Part shown: positions 1-8,594 of the stretch, piece after piece
How the letters are laid out: each line of letters opens with the position of its first letter
Numbering within the stretch: position 1 is the first letter of the stretch
Assembly: GCF_028657905.1 (NCBI RefSeq)
Contig: NZ_CP117782.1
Coordinates: 2,232,001-2,296,000 of the forward strand
DNA length: 64,000 nucleotides
Reading direction: 5' to 3'
Source: Burkholderia sp. FERM BP-3421
GTDB taxonomy: Bacteria > Pseudomonadota > Gammaproteobacteria > Burkholderiales > Burkholderiaceae
Position numbers and translations under genes: made by a program
Notes under the pieces: generated by a model
Databases searched by the model: none
Seen by the model: the letters and a program-made list of their open reading frames with translations, nothing else
What the model was told of the DNA's origin: nothing

Positions 1-569
1 TCACCGCGCGCAAGGCCATCGCGCTGCTGGTCGAGCAAGGCCTGATCCGCCGCACCCAGGGCGCCGGCAACTTCATCCAGCCGCGCTACGAGGATCCGCT
101 GTCGCGGCTGTCGAGCTTCAGCGAGATGCTCAAGCGGCGCGGCTTCACGCCGGGCTCGCAATGGCTCGCACGCGATATCCAGCCAGCCAACCGCGACGAG
201 GTGATCCAGCTCGGCTTGTCGCCCGCCGCCTCGGTGACGCGGCTCAAGCGGCTGCGGCTCGCCGACGACATCGTGATGGCCGTCGAGAACTCGACCTTTC
301 CCGCCACCATCATTCCCGACCCGCACGCGATCACCGATTCGCTGTACAGCTATCTGGAACAGCGCGGCACGCCGATCGTGCGCGCGCTCCAGCATTTTCG
401 GGCGGTCAACGCGAGCGAGGAGATCGCACGCCAGATGGGTATCGAGACGCACGACGCGCTGCTGCTGATCACGCGGATTGGTTACACCGCCGATCAGCGC
501 GCCATCGAGCTGACCGACACCTACTGCCGCAACGACTACTACGATTTCGTCGTCGAGTTGCGCAAGTAA
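1..569 (+). CDS. GntR/HutC-family transcriptional regulator, 5' truncated by the window edge
   Basis: The reading frame is open from base 3. The first visible residues (TARKAIALLVEQGLIRRTQG, then GAGNFI) are the recognition helix and wing of a GntR winged helix-turn-helix. The remaining ~150 residues match the UTRA ligand-binding fold typical of HutC-type regulators (the LKRLRLADD strand, then a C-terminal ELTDTYCRNDYYDFVVEL strand). Such proteins usually repress a nearby catabolic operon and release DNA when a small metabolite binds the UTRA domain. Most of the DNA-binding domain lies outside the window, so the target genes and ligand cannot be judged. The gene ends about 130 nt before the citrate-synthase-like gene, which might be a target, but nothing in the sequence shows this. 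Confidence 0.85.
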   Translation, partial: TARKAIALLVEQGLIRRTQGAGNFIQPRYEDPLSRLSSFSEMLKRRGFTPGSQWLARDIQPANRDEVIQLGLSPAASVTRLKRLRLADDIVMAVENSTFPATIIPDPHAITDSLYSYLEQRGTPIVRALQHFRAVNASEEIARQMGIETHDALLLITRIGYTADQRAIELTDTYCRNDYYDFVVELRK

Positions 570-699
570 GGCGCGCAAGGCGCAAAACCGCCGCACCCCG
601 CCTAGAATGCGAGCCAGCCGCCGCCGCTCCCGATCCGCGTCACGGAGCGACGGCGTTCCGGGTGCCGACCGGGCGCCCCACGCCTCGCCAGGAGCCGCC

Positions 700-1929
700 A
701 TGTCCCGCCTGTCCGCGACCGAAGCCGCGCAACTGCTCGGCGTCAGCCTGCCGACCCTGTACGCCTACGTGAGCCGCGGTCTGCTGCAGTCGCTGCCCGA
801 CGGCGCGAACCGGCGGCACAGCTACGACGGCGCGGAAGTCCGTCTGCTCGCGCGCCGCCGCGCCGACGCGAAACGCGCGGGCAAGGTCGCGGAACGCTCG
901 CTCGCCTGGGGCGTCCCGGTGCTCGAATCGCGCATCACGCAGATCGCCGACGGCGCGCTGCGCTATCGCGGCCACGACGCGCTCGCGCTCGCGACGACCG
1001 CGACGCTCGAGGAGGTCGCCGCGCTGTTGTGGGACTGCGCGCCGGAGCGCATCGCGCGCGCCGCCGCGCCCGATGCGGCCGCGGATCCACCCTGGGCGGA
1101 ATGGATGCACCGCTGGCGCGCGCTGGCGCCGCTCGAACGGGCGCTGGTGCTGCTGCCCGCCGCCGCCGCGACCCTGCCGCACGCGCCCGCGCAACACGCC
1201 GAGGGCCGGCTCGATACCGCGTGCGCGCTGATGCGCACGACCGCCGCCGCGCTCGCGGGCGCGACGCCGTCGCGCGCGCCGATCCATCTTCAGCTGGCCG
1301 AAGCCTGGGACGTGCGCGACCCGCACGGCGTCGATCTGCTGCGCATGGCGCTCGTGCTGTGCGCGGATCACGAACTCAATCCGTCGACCTTCGCCGTGCG
1401 CTGCATCGCCTCGACCGGCGCGCATCTGTACGGCGCGATCGCGGGCGGCCTGGCCGCGCTCGCGGGACCGCGACACGGCGGCGAGACGCGCCGGGTCACC
1501 GTCCTGCTCGACGAGGCGGCGCGCGCCGACGATCCCGATCGCTATCTGGCCGAGCGGCTCGCGCACGACGAACGCACGACGGGCGGCCGCACGCTGCTGG
1601 CCGGCTTCGACCATCCGCTGTATCCGCAAGGCGACCCGCGCGCGGCCCACCTCACCGACGCCCTGCGCGCGCACTTCGACGCGCATGCGCCGCTGCGCGA
1701 CGCGCTGGCGCTCGCCGCCTCGGTCGAAACCGCCACGACGCTGCGGCCGACCATCGATTTCGCGCTCGCGCTGATCGAGCGCACGCTGGCGCTGCCGCCC
1801 GACGCGGCCTTCGTGTTGTTCGCGGCGGGCCGGGTGGTCGGCTGGATCGCGCACGCGATCGAGCAGCAGACGGATGGCGGGCTGATCCGCCCGCGGGCGC
1901 GCTATATCGGCGCCGACGCGGCGACCTGA
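700..1929 (+). CDS. Citrate synthase family protein with N-terminal MerR-type helix-turn-helix
   Basis: Encodes 409 residues from the ATG at 700, preceded by the Shine-Dalgarno-like AGGAG at 690-694; an upstream in-frame ATG at 607 lacks one. Residues 1-50 (SATEAAQLLGVSLPTLYAYV) form an excisionase/MerR-like helix-turn-helix. The remainder is a citrate synthase fold. DHELNPSTF carries the first active-site histidine, the ALAGPRHGGE segment follows, PTIDFALAL holds the catalytic aspartate, and RPRARYIG is the C-terminal acyl-CoA/citrate-binding segment. Proteins of this architecture condense acetyl- or propionyl-CoA with oxaloacetate in the cytoplasm. Whether this one binds DNA or makes citrate or 2-methylcitrate is unknown. 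No prp or gltA neighbours are present. Its 3' end overlaps the converging DUF2917 gene by 28 nt. Confidence 0.85.
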   Translation: MSRLSATEAAQLLGVSLPTLYAYVSRGLLQSLPDGANRRHSYDGAEVRLLARRRADAKRAGKVAERSLAWGVPVLESRITQIADGALRYRGHDALALATTATLEEVAALLWDCAPERIARAAAPDAAADPPWAEWMHRWRALAPLERALVLLPAAAATLPHAPAQHAEGRLDTACALMRTTAAALAGATPSRAPIHLQLAEAWDVRDPHGVDLLRMALVLCADHELNPSTFAVRCIASTGAHLYGAIAGGLAALAGPRHGGETRRVTVLLDEAARADDPDRYLAERLAHDERTTGGRTLLAGFDHPLYPQGDPRAAHLTDALRAHFDAHAPLRDALALAASVETATTLRPTIDFALALIERTLALPPDAAFVLFAAGRVVGWIAHAIEQQTDGGLIRPRARYIGADAAT

Positions 1930-2216
1930 ACCGCGCGCCGCCCGCGCCGCGCCCATCCGTCGTACGGCGGCCGCGCGGACGCCGCCACGACGCTTTCGAA
2001 CTGGACCCGCGCGCCGATCCTGCCGACGCCGATCCAGACCGGGGTGCGCGTCGGCAGGTCGAAAGACTGCCCGGCCGCGAGCCAGTGGTCGTCCAGGCGG
2101 CCCTCGATCGTCAGCCACACCTCGCCCGTCGCGACGACGAGCCGCGCCGGATGCCGCGCGCGCCATCGCGTGGCCGGCTCGCCGGGCTCGAACGCATAGG
2201 TACGAATCTCACGCAT
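1902..2216 (-). CDS. DUF2917 family protein
   Basis: Encodes 104 residues from ATG at 2216, with an excellent Shine-Dalgarno (AGGAGG, 5 nt before the start). The sequence contains the DUF2917 core, in which VATGEVWLTIEGRLDDHWL is followed by AGQSFDLP and a hydrophobic strand; this is a small cupin-like all-beta fold. Function is unknown for the family. The gene converges on the citrate-synthase-like gene with a 28-nt overlap of 3' ends. The preceding 240 nt are shared with the divergent MFS gene. Confidence 0.7.
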   Translation of the reverse strand: MREIRTYAFEPGEPATRWRARHPARLVVATGEVWLTIEGRLDDHWLAAGQSFDLPTRTPVWIGVGRIGARVQFESVVAASARPPYDGWARRGRRAVQVAASAPI

Positions 2217-2458
2217 GGGGCCTCCTGGGCAAAAGCGGCGGGAATAGCGGTCAGCGTCCATTATCAAAACGATGGCACGACACTGCCCATGCACACTTCC
2301 TGACACTTTCCCCCAAACTGTACTGGCAACTGGCCAGACACAGCCGAGCCGCCTGCGTATCGCGGGCGCTTTCCCTACAATGTCGGCTGCTTCCGCGCCC
2401 CACCCGACACCCATGCCATCGCCCGCCTCCCCGCCCCAGCGAAAAATCGCTCACCGTG

Positions 2459-3844
2459 ATGCTGTGGCTCGTCGCCACCGGCTTCTTCATGCAGACCCTC
2501 GACGCGACGATCGTCAACACCGCGTTGCCGTCGATGGCGGCCAGCCTCGGGGAATCGCCGCTGCGCATGCAGTCGGTGGTGGTCGCGTACTCGCTGACGA
2601 TGGCGGTGATGATCCCGGTGTCGGGCTGGCTCGCAGACCGGCTCGGCACCCGCCGGGTGTTTTTCAGCGCGATCCTGGTTTTCGCGCTCGGCTCGCTGCT
2701 GTGCGCGAACGCCCACACGCTGCCGCAACTGGTCGCGTTCCGCGTGATCCAGGGCATCGGCGGCGCGATGCTGCTGCCCGTCGGCCGGCTCGCGGTGCTG
2801 CGCACGTTCCCGGCCGAGCGCTACCTGCCCGCGCTGTCGTTCGTCGCGATTCCCGGCATGATCGGCCCGCTGATCGGGCCGACGCTCGGCGGCTGGCTCG
2901 TCAAGGTCGCGTCGTGGCACTGGATCTTCCTGATCAACGTGCCGGTCGGCGTGGCCGGCTGCATCGCCACCTACTATTCGATGACCGACTCGCGCAATCC
3001 GGCCGCCGGCCGCTTCGATCTCAAGGGCTACCTGCTGCTCACGATCGGCATGGTCGCGCTCTCGCTGTCGCTCGACGGCCTCGCCGATCTCGGCATGCAG
3101 CACGCGGCCGTGCTCGTGCTGCTGATCCTGAGCCTCGCCTGCTTCGTCGCATACGGCCTCTACGCGGTGCGCGCGCCGCAGCCGATCTTCTCGCTCGACC
3201 TGTTCCGCATCCACACCTTCAGCGTCGGCCTGCTCGGCAACCTGTTCGCGCGGATCGGCAGCGGCGCGATGCCCTACCTGATCCCGCTGCTGCTGCAGGT
3301 GAGCCTCGGCTACAGCGCGTTCGACGCGGGGCTGATGATGCTGCCCGTCGCCGCGGCCGGGATGTTCTCGAAGCGCATCATCACGCGGCTCATCACCCGC
3401 CACGGCTACCGCAAGGTGCTGCTCGCGAACACCGTGATGGTCGGCCTGATGATGGCGAGCTTCGCGCTGATCGGCGACACGACGCCGCTGTGGCTCAAGG
3501 TCGCGCAGCTCGCGCTGTTCGGCGGCTTCAACTCGATGCAGTTCACGGCGATGAACACGCTGACGCTGAAGGACCTCGGCACGGGCGGCGCGAGCAGCGG
3601 CAACAGCCTGTTCTCGCTCGTGCAGATGCTGTCGATGAGCCTCGGTGTGACGGTCGCGGGCGCGCTGCTCGCGACCTTCACCGGGATGATCCGGCCGGCC
3701 GCGCCGAACCACGCGCTGCCCGCGTTCCACGCGACCTTCCTGTGCGTCGGCCTGATCACGGCCGCCTCGGCGTGGATCTTCGCCCAGCTCGCGCCCGATA
3801 TCCGCGGCGCGGCGCGCAAGACCGACCCGTCCGAGCGCACCTAG
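2459..3844 (+). CDS. DHA2-type MFS drug-efflux transporter (MdtD/EmrB-like), start region damaged
   Basis: About 461 residues with some 14 predicted membrane helices and the MFS motif A-like loop ADRLGTRRVF, followed by the drug-transporter motif C-like PGMIGPLIGPTLGG. This is an inner-membrane proton-driven exporter of the 14-TM DHA2 group. The substrate is unknown. The start is a problem. ATG 2459 (or GTG 2456) has no ribosome-binding site, while the frame upstream reads on without a start codon. An ATG at 2413 gives MPSPAS in another frame. Removing one base from the C-rich tract at 2427-2437 would join it as MPSPASRPSEKSLTVMLW, which looks like a natural N-terminus. A one-base insertion, real or a sequencing error, is therefore likely. 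Confidence 0.8.
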   Translation: MLWLVATGFFMQTLDATIVNTALPSMAASLGESPLRMQSVVVAYSLTMAVMIPVSGWLADRLGTRRVFFSAILVFALGSLLCANAHTLPQLVAFRVIQGIGGAMLLPVGRLAVLRTFPAERYLPALSFVAIPGMIGPLIGPTLGGWLVKVASWHWIFLINVPVGVAGCIATYYSMTDSRNPAAGRFDLKGYLLLTIGMVALSLSLDGLADLGMQHAAVLVLLILSLACFVAYGLYAVRAPQPIFSLDLFRIHTFSVGLLGNLFARIGSGAMPYLIPLLLQVSLGYSAFDAGLMMLPVAAAGMFSKRIITRLITRHGYRKVLLANTVMVGLMMASFALIGDTTPLWLKVAQLALFGGFNSMQFTAMNTLTLKDLGTGGASSGNSLFSLVQMLSMSLGVTVAGALLATFTGMIRPAAPNHALPAFHATFLCVGLITAASAWIFAQLAPDIRGAARKTDPSERT

Positions 3845-3905
3845 CGGAATCGCGCGCCGCCGTGGCGCGCCGCGCACCGGCACGGTGCAGGCCACGCATG
3901 CAGGC

Positions 3906-3938
3906 GGGGCGGCGGGTTCCCGCCGCCCCCGGCTTTTT
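3906..3938 (+). terminator. Rho-independent terminator after the MFS gene
   Basis: A 10-bp perfect stem (GGGGCGGCGG paired with CCGCCGCCCC), a GTTC loop and then six T residues. It separates the MFS gene from the EAL gene. Confidence 0.85.
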
Positions 3939-3965
3939 TGCGCATGAATCTTGCTGGTCTATATT
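3938..3965 (+). promoter_or_regulatory. Candidate sigma-70 promoter for the EAL-domain gene
   Basis: TTGCGC at 3938 and TATATT at 3960 are separated by 16 bp, directly after the terminator and about 40 nt before the ATG at 4003. Assigned by pattern only. Confidence 0.4.
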
Positions 3966-4002
3966 CTGTGGGTAAACTGACAGCCTCTCACCGGCCGACA
4001 TC

Positions 4003-5277
4003 ATGAGCATGATCGACATCGATCCCCCTGGCTTTCAGCCCCCGCGCCCGGTCGCGGGCGACGACGGCAACCGGCGCACCGTGCTGTACGGCGACTACAC
4101 CGTGTTCAGCGTGTTCCAGCCGGTCTTCTCGGTGTCGCACCGCCGTGCGATCGGCTATCACGCGTCGCTGCGCGCGCAGGACGCCGACGAACGCCAGGTG
4201 CCGTCTCACGAGGTATTCACGCAGGCCGCGCGGCGCGGCGACCTGCTCGAACTCGGCAGGCTCGCCGAATCGCTGCATCTCGGCAACTTCCACGCGTTCG
4301 ACAGCCACGACGAATGGCTCTTCCTGAGCCTGCATCCGGCCGCGTTGATGGACACCGTGTACGGCGACGCCGTGCTGGCGAACCTCAAGGCGCTCGGCCT
4401 GCCGCCGCAGCGCGTCGTGCTGGAAGTGCCCGAACAGGCGGGCGGCGAGACGCCGCGCTTCGCGGCGATCGTCGACGGCCTGCGCAAGGCCGGCTTCCTG
4501 ATCGCGCTCGGCGGCTTCGGCGCGAAGCATTCGAACATCGACCGCGTGTGGCACCTGCATCCCGACATCGTCACGCTCGACCGCGGCATCCTCGCGCAGG
4601 CAAGCGAACACTCCCACCTCGAACGCGTGCTGCCCGGGCTCGTGTCGCTGCTGCACGAATCCGGCCAGCTGGTGCTGATGGGGGGTCTGAGCACCGAGCG
4701 CGAGGCGCTGATCGCGCTCGAATGCGACGTCGATTTCGTGCAGGGCACGTATTTCGCCGGGCCGAGCGTCGATCCGGTCCAACCGCAGGCCGCGGCCGGC
4801 TCGATGGATACGCTGTCGGCCGCGCTGCGGCTGCGCGTCGCCGAGCGCGAGCGCACCCAGGCGGCCCGGCTCGCGCCCTACGTCACGGCGCTCGCTCAGG
4901 CGAGCGCGCTGCTGCGCGAGGGCCAGGACGTCGCGCACGCGGCCGCTGCGCTGCTCGCGCTGCCCGAAACGGCGCGCTGCTTCCTGCTCGACTCGTCGGG
5001 CCGCCAGATCGGCGACAACGTGCTGCCGCGCGGCCATGTCTCGCAGCGCGCGAAGCGCTTCCGGCCGTTGCTGCATTCCGAGGGCGCGAGCTGGGAGCGG
5101 CGCCCGTACTTCATCCAGGCCATGCGGGTGCCCGGCCGCGTACACCTGACGCCGCCCTACCTGTCGATCAACGAAGCCCACCTGTGCGTGACCGCCTCGA
5201 TCGCGACGGCCACCGCCCAGGGCATGCTCGTGATGTGCGTCGACATCAACTGGGAAGCCACCGCGGATCGCGTCTGA
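4003..5277 (+). CDS. Degenerate EAL-domain protein with C-terminal YkuI/Cache-like domain
   Basis: Encodes 424 residues. Residues ~30-260 follow the EAL phosphodiesterase barrel, but the signature is lost. The expected EALLR is YHASLR, the metal-binding Asn strand reads LSLHPAAL, and the DDFGTGYSS loop is GGFGAKHSN. Only LEVPEQ keeps its glutamate. Catalytic hydrolysis of cyclic-di-GMP is therefore unlikely; the protein may bind the nucleotide or a partner instead. Residues ~275-424 (FLLDSSGRQIGDNVL, then RPYFIQAM and a final VTASIATATAQGMLVMCVD) look like the sensory PAS/Cache-type domain that follows EAL in YkuI. No signal peptide or membrane helix is visible, so it is probably cytoplasmic. 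It is a single-gene unit behind its own promoter. Confidence 0.75.
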   Translation: MSMIDIDPPGFQPPRPVAGDDGNRRTVLYGDYTVFSVFQPVFSVSHRRAIGYHASLRAQDADERQVPSHEVFTQAARRGDLLELGRLAESLHLGNFHAFDSHDEWLFLSLHPAALMDTVYGDAVLANLKALGLPPQRVVLEVPEQAGGETPRFAAIVDGLRKAGFLIALGGFGAKHSNIDRVWHLHPDIVTLDRGILAQASEHSHLERVLPGLVSLLHESGQLVLMGGLSTEREALIALECDVDFVQGTYFAGPSVDPVQPQAAAGSMDTLSAALRLRVAERERTQAARLAPYVTALAQASALLREGQDVAHAAAALLALPETARCFLLDSSGRQIGDNVLPRGHVSQRAKRFRPLLHSEGASWERRPYFIQAMRVPGRVHLTPPYLSINEAHLCVTASIATATAQGMLVMCVDINWEATADRV

Positions 5278-5283
5278 CGCGCG

Positions 5284-5877
5284 TCAGGCCGCGCGGCGCG
5301 CGATCAGCCGGTGCACGCGCCGACCCGACGACGCGCTTTGCGCCGCCGCGTCGAACAGCACCGTCATCCCGTCGCCGAGCGCGGCGCGCACCTGCTGCGC
5401 GTCGAACGCCGCGTACAGCCGGCCGCGCGCATCGCGCAGCGATTCGCCCTCGGTCACGCGCCAGCTCAGGTACAGCACGCCGCCCGGCAGCAGCAGCTCG
5501 ACGAGCCGCGCCACCGCCGCGTCGATCTCCTCCGCCGCGAGATGCATGATCACGGTCTCGCACAAAACGTTGCGAAACGCGCGCGACGGCACCCCGGACA
5601 AGGCCGGCAGCAAGGCCTGCTCGAAACGCAGGCGCGGATGCGCGCGACGCGCGGCCGCCACGAGCGCCGCGCTGCCGTCGTAGCCGATCGCCTCGAAGCC
5701 GCGCGCGGCGAGCCAGCCCGTGTCGCGCCCCGCGCCGCAACCGACGTCCGCCGTCGGGCCGGGCGTGAAATAGCGCTCGAGCAGCCTGTACATGTCGTCG
5801 GGCGGCGGCTGGTCGGCCCATTCGCGCGCGTAGTCGTCGGCGAACTGATCGTATGCGTGCAGCGTGGTGGAATCCAT
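5284..5877 (-). CDS. Class I SAM-dependent methyltransferase
   Basis: Encodes 197 residues from ATG at 5877 (MDSTTLHAYDQFADDYAREW). The SAM-binding motif I is visible as TADVGCGAGRDTGWLAARG, with the acidic post-I residue in AIGYDGS and motif IV near LCETVIMHL. It belongs to the Methyltransf_11/25 type small-molecule methyltransferases; the substrate is unknown. The gene converges on the EAL gene, with 6 nt between the two ends. It lies downstream of the panE-like gene on the same strand, about 65 nt away. Confidence 0.8.
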   Translation of the reverse strand: MDSTTLHAYDQFADDYAREWADQPPPDDMYRLLERYFTPGPTADVGCGAGRDTGWLAARGFEAIGYDGSAALVAAARRAHPRLRFEQALLPALSGVPSRAFRNVLCETVIMHLAAEEIDAAVARLVELLLPGGVLYLSWRVTEGESLRDARGRLYAAFDAQQVRAALGDGMTVLFDAAAQSASSGRRVHRLIARRAA

Positions 5878-5941
5878 CCGGGCCCCTGGTCGGCGTGGTG
5901 ATCGGAATAGGCACCCCGACATCGTATCCCGTCGCCGCGGT

Positions 5942-6982
5942 TCAGGCGGGCCGCCGCGCCTCGCCGGCCGCGCGCAGCGCGTCGAGCAGCTCGGCGCCGC
6001 GCCAGGCGGGCCGCGTCCGGGCGGCCTCCGCCGCGTGCACGAGCGCGCACAGGCGCTGATTGACCGGGGCCGCGCAGCCGGCCTCGCGCGCGAGCCGCAC
6101 GATTTCTCCATTGATCCATTCGACCTCGGTCGGCCGGCCGGCGGCCAGATCGTCGGCCATCGACGAACGGGCCAGTGGATCGATCGCGAGCATCCGGCCG
6201 GCAAGCCGCGTAAACAGCGCATCGGGCGACGCCAGCAGCGCCGGCAGCCAGGCGGCCGGCAGCGGCGTGAGACGCGCGGGGCGCATGCGCAGCCGCGCGA
6301 ACACGTCGAGCGCCTCGCGCTGCGCGAGCGCGAGACAGCGCCGGTAGCTGCGCTGCGCAAGCTCGTCCCGCAGCGGCAAATCGGCGAGCGCATTGATCGC
6401 GTTGTTGAGATTGAACAGCAGCTTCGCCCACTGCACCGGGCGCAGGTCCGCCCGCGTGCGAAGCGGCAGGCCGGCGCGCGCGAAGGCCGGCATGAAGCGC
6501 CGCAGCGCGGGCGCGGCGGCCACTTCGAGCGCGCCCGCCGATCCCTGGTGAAATGCGCCCGGCCCGCGCGCGACGACATTGAACTGCACCATGCCCGCCA
6601 GCACCGTGCGGCCGGACATCGCCGCCGCGAGCCGGTCGGCGTTGCCGAGCCCGTTCTGGAAGCTGATCACGACGGCGTCGCGCTGCAGCACCGGCGCGAG
6701 CGCGGCGGCCGCCTCGGGCGTGGCCGCCGACTTGACCGTCACGAGCACGAGCGCGGCGTCCGCGAGCGCGGCCGCCTCGGTCGCGAACCGGATCCGCTCG
6801 GGCGGCACGCGCGCCGAGCGGCCGCGATGATCGGACAGCGCGAGCCCCTGCTCACCCAGCGCGGCGCCGATCCGCGCACGGCCGACCAGCGTCACGTCGG
6901 CCCCGCCCGCGAGCAGCCGGCCGCCGAGATAGCAGCCGATCGCGCCGGCGCCGTAGACGCCGATGGGCGCCTCCGTCGCCAC
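5942..6982 (-). CDS. 2-dehydropantoate 2-reductase (ketopantoate reductase) family protein
   Basis: Encodes 346 residues. The N-terminus IGVYGAGAIGCYLGGRL is a Rossmann GxGxxG dinucleotide site. VKSAATPEAAAAL and ISFQNGLGNAD are the conserved NADPH/ketopantoate loops, and AKLLFNLNNAINAL is the helical-domain catalytic segment containing the conserved Lys and Asn residues. Family members reduce 2-dehydropantoate to pantoate for pantothenate/CoA synthesis, though paralogues act on other 2-oxoacids, so the symbol panE is not assigned. It lies 3 nt downstream of the DUF962 gene and is probably co-transcribed with it and the methyltransferase. Confidence 0.85.
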   Translation of the reverse strand: MATEAPIGVYGAGAIGCYLGGRLLAGGADVTLVGRARIGAALGEQGLALSDHRGRSARVPPERIRFATEAAALADAALVLVTVKSAATPEAAAALAPVLQRDAVVISFQNGLGNADRLAAAMSGRTVLAGMVQFNVVARGPGAFHQGSAGALEVAAAPALRRFMPAFARAGLPLRTRADLRPVQWAKLLFNLNNAINALADLPLRDELAQRSYRRCLALAQREALDVFARLRMRPARLTPLPAAWLPALLASPDALFTRLAGRMLAIDPLARSSMADDLAAGRPTEVEWINGEIVRLAREAGCAAPVNQRLCALVHAAEAARTRPAWRGAELLDALRAAGEARRPA

Positions 6983-6985
6983 GCG

Positions 6986-7513
6986 TCAGGCGCGCGCGTC
7001 GTGCGCGCCGCCGTGCACCGGCCCTGCGCGCCGTTCGACTTCCGTCCGCACCTCGGGCCGCCAGCCGATGAAGAACACCACTTCCGCCACGACGAACAGC
7101 GGACCGACCATCAGGCCGACGAGATCGTCGACGAAGGCCGGCTTGCGCCCCTCGTAGTAATGCCCGACGAACTGGATGATCCAGCCGACGACGAACAGGC
7201 CCGCGCCCGCGCCGAGCCATACGCCGGTCGGCTGCGCGGCGAGCGCCTGGCCGGCCCACAGCGCGAGCGCGAGCAGCACGCTCATCGCCAGGCCGAAGCG
7301 CAGGTCGAGCCGCAGGTAGAAGCACGCGAACGCCGCCATCAGCAGCAAGGCGGGCGTGAGCGCGAGCGGGCCCGCGAAGCCGAACAGCGGGCGCGACAAC
7401 AGCACGCTGACCGCGACCACGATCATCGGAATGCCGGCCAGGTGGGTGACGATGTTGCGCGCGTCGCGATGATAGGCCGCGTACTGGGCCAGATGATCGA
7501 CCAGGGTTTTCAT
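6986..7513 (-). CDS. Mpo1-like / DUF962 membrane protein
   Basis: Encodes 175 residues. The N-terminal YHRDARNIVTHLAGIP segment and the VVGWIIQFVGHYYEGRKPA segment carry the conserved His residues of the Mpo1-like (YGL010w/DUF962) family, which in yeast acts as an iron-dependent dioxygenase in 2-hydroxy fatty acid alpha-oxidation. About four membrane helices are predicted by eye (VVAVSVLL, ALLLMAAFACFYL, LALALWAGQAL, LVGLMVGPLFVVAEVVFFIG). The bacterial role is not established. It is first in a likely three-gene unit with the panE-like and methyltransferase genes. Confidence 0.8.
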   Translation of the reverse strand: MKTLVDHLAQYAAYHRDARNIVTHLAGIPMIVVAVSVLLSRPLFGFAGPLALTPALLLMAAFACFYLRLDLRFGLAMSVLLALALWAGQALAAQPTGVWLGAGAGLFVVGWIIQFVGHYYEGRKPAFVDDLVGLMVGPLFVVAEVVFFIGWRPEVRTEVERRAGPVHGGAHDARA

Positions 7514-7600
7514 GGCGTCTCTCTCCGTGGTTGCGTCCGTTGTTGAGCGCTATCATGCCTGTCCCGGCGCCCGCCCTCTGTCAACTACCCGACACCCGCC

Positions 7601-8305
7601 ATGACGTCGCCGTTCGCCTCCCACCGGCCGCAGCTCGACGCCAGCCCCTGGTTCGTCGAGCTGCCCGTCGCACTGCGCGAACAGCTGCTCGCGCTGGCCG
7701 CGCCGCGCGCGCTCGAAGCGGGGCAGGCGCTGTTCCGCCGCGGCGATCCGCCCTGCGGCTTGTACGCGGTGCTGGCGGGCGGCCTGACGATCGGCGCGGT
7801 CGACGCGAGCGGCAAGGAAGCGCTGCTGACGATTGCCGAGCCGATCACCTGGCTCGGCGAGATCTCGCTGTTCGACGGGCTGCCGCGCACCCACGATGCG
7901 ATCGCGACCGAACGCACCCTGCTGATGCACTTGCCGCAAGCCGAGCTGCGGGCGCTGCTGGAACGGGAGCCGCATTACTGGCGCCATTTTGCGCTCTTGA
8001 TGGCGCAAAAGCTGCGCCTGTCGTTCATCACGGTGGAGGCGATGAGCCTGATGCCGGCCGCGCGCCGGCTGGCGACCCGGTTGCTGCTGATCGCGGAGGG
8101 CTACGGCGGGATCAGCGTCGGCCATACGCGCATCGCGCTGTCGCAGGAACGGCTCGCGTCGCTGCTGTCGCTGACCCGGCAGACCACCAACCAGTTGCTG
8201 AAGGACCTCGCGGCGCGCGGCATCGTGCGGCTCCAGGTCGGCGCCGTCGAGATCCTCGATCTCGACGCGCTGCGCCGCGCGAGCCGCGACGACGGCGCGC
8301 GTTGA
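7601..8305 (+). CDS. Crp/Fnr-family transcriptional regulator
   Basis: Encodes 234 residues. Residues ~15-130 are a cyclic-nucleotide-binding-type beta-roll, with GDPPCGLYAVLAGGL, then WLGEISLFDGLPRTHDA. Residues ~150-225 hold a Crp-type winged helix-turn-helix (RIALSQERLASLLSLTRQTTNQLLKDLAARGIVRL). There is no N-terminal Fnr cysteine cluster, so it is not an oxygen-sensing Fe-S regulator of the classic type. It is transcribed away from the DUF962 operon with about 87 nt between start codons, so it may control that operon. No obvious Shine-Dalgarno precedes the ATG. Confidence 0.85.
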   Translation: MTSPFASHRPQLDASPWFVELPVALREQLLALAAPRALEAGQALFRRGDPPCGLYAVLAGGLTIGAVDASGKEALLTIAEPITWLGEISLFDGLPRTHDAIATERTLLMHLPQAELRALLEREPHYWRHFALLMAQKLRLSFITVEAMSLMPAARRLATRLLLIAEGYGGISVGHTRIALSQERLASLLSLTRQTTNQLLKDLAARGIVRLQVGAVEILDLDALRRASRDDGAR

Positions 8306-8354
8306 CGGGTGCGCGGCCGGCGCGCAGCGTGGGCCCGCTACGCCGTCCGCGCTG

Positions 8355-8412
8355 GAGAAAACCTTCTAAACCACCCTGTCGCGGTGGCGAGAAAATCTTT
8401 CAAACACCCGTC
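8355..8412. repeat. Pair of imperfect 24-26 bp direct repeats
   Basis: Two copies, 8355-8380 and 8389-8412, share GAGAAAA, a CTT core, an AAAC box and CACCC...GTC. Their starts lie 34 bp apart, in the gap between the Crp/Fnr gene and the GNAT gene. They could be tandem protein-binding sites; no transcription unit is proven. Confidence 0.5.
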
Positions 8413-8594
8413 AATCGATACGCCCCCCAGAGCGCCCGAAACAATCATTTTCACTGTTCATCGACCCACGTCCGTCTGCAAAGCCGGCCCGCGCCGAACC
8501 GACTAAGATGCCGCGCTTTGGCCGCCCCGCGCCGCTCGACGCGTCGCCCGCCCGCCGCCCGCTTTCCTTCATCGACAGACAGGACGCTCCCACC

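Noticed and set aside
640..2166. 508-codon minus-strand frame opposite the citrate-synthase-like gene
   Set aside because: Shadow frame; low-complexity Arg/Gly composition and no start signal.
8355..8412. CRISPR array
   Set aside because: Only two diverged repeats with an 8-bp spacer and no cas genes.
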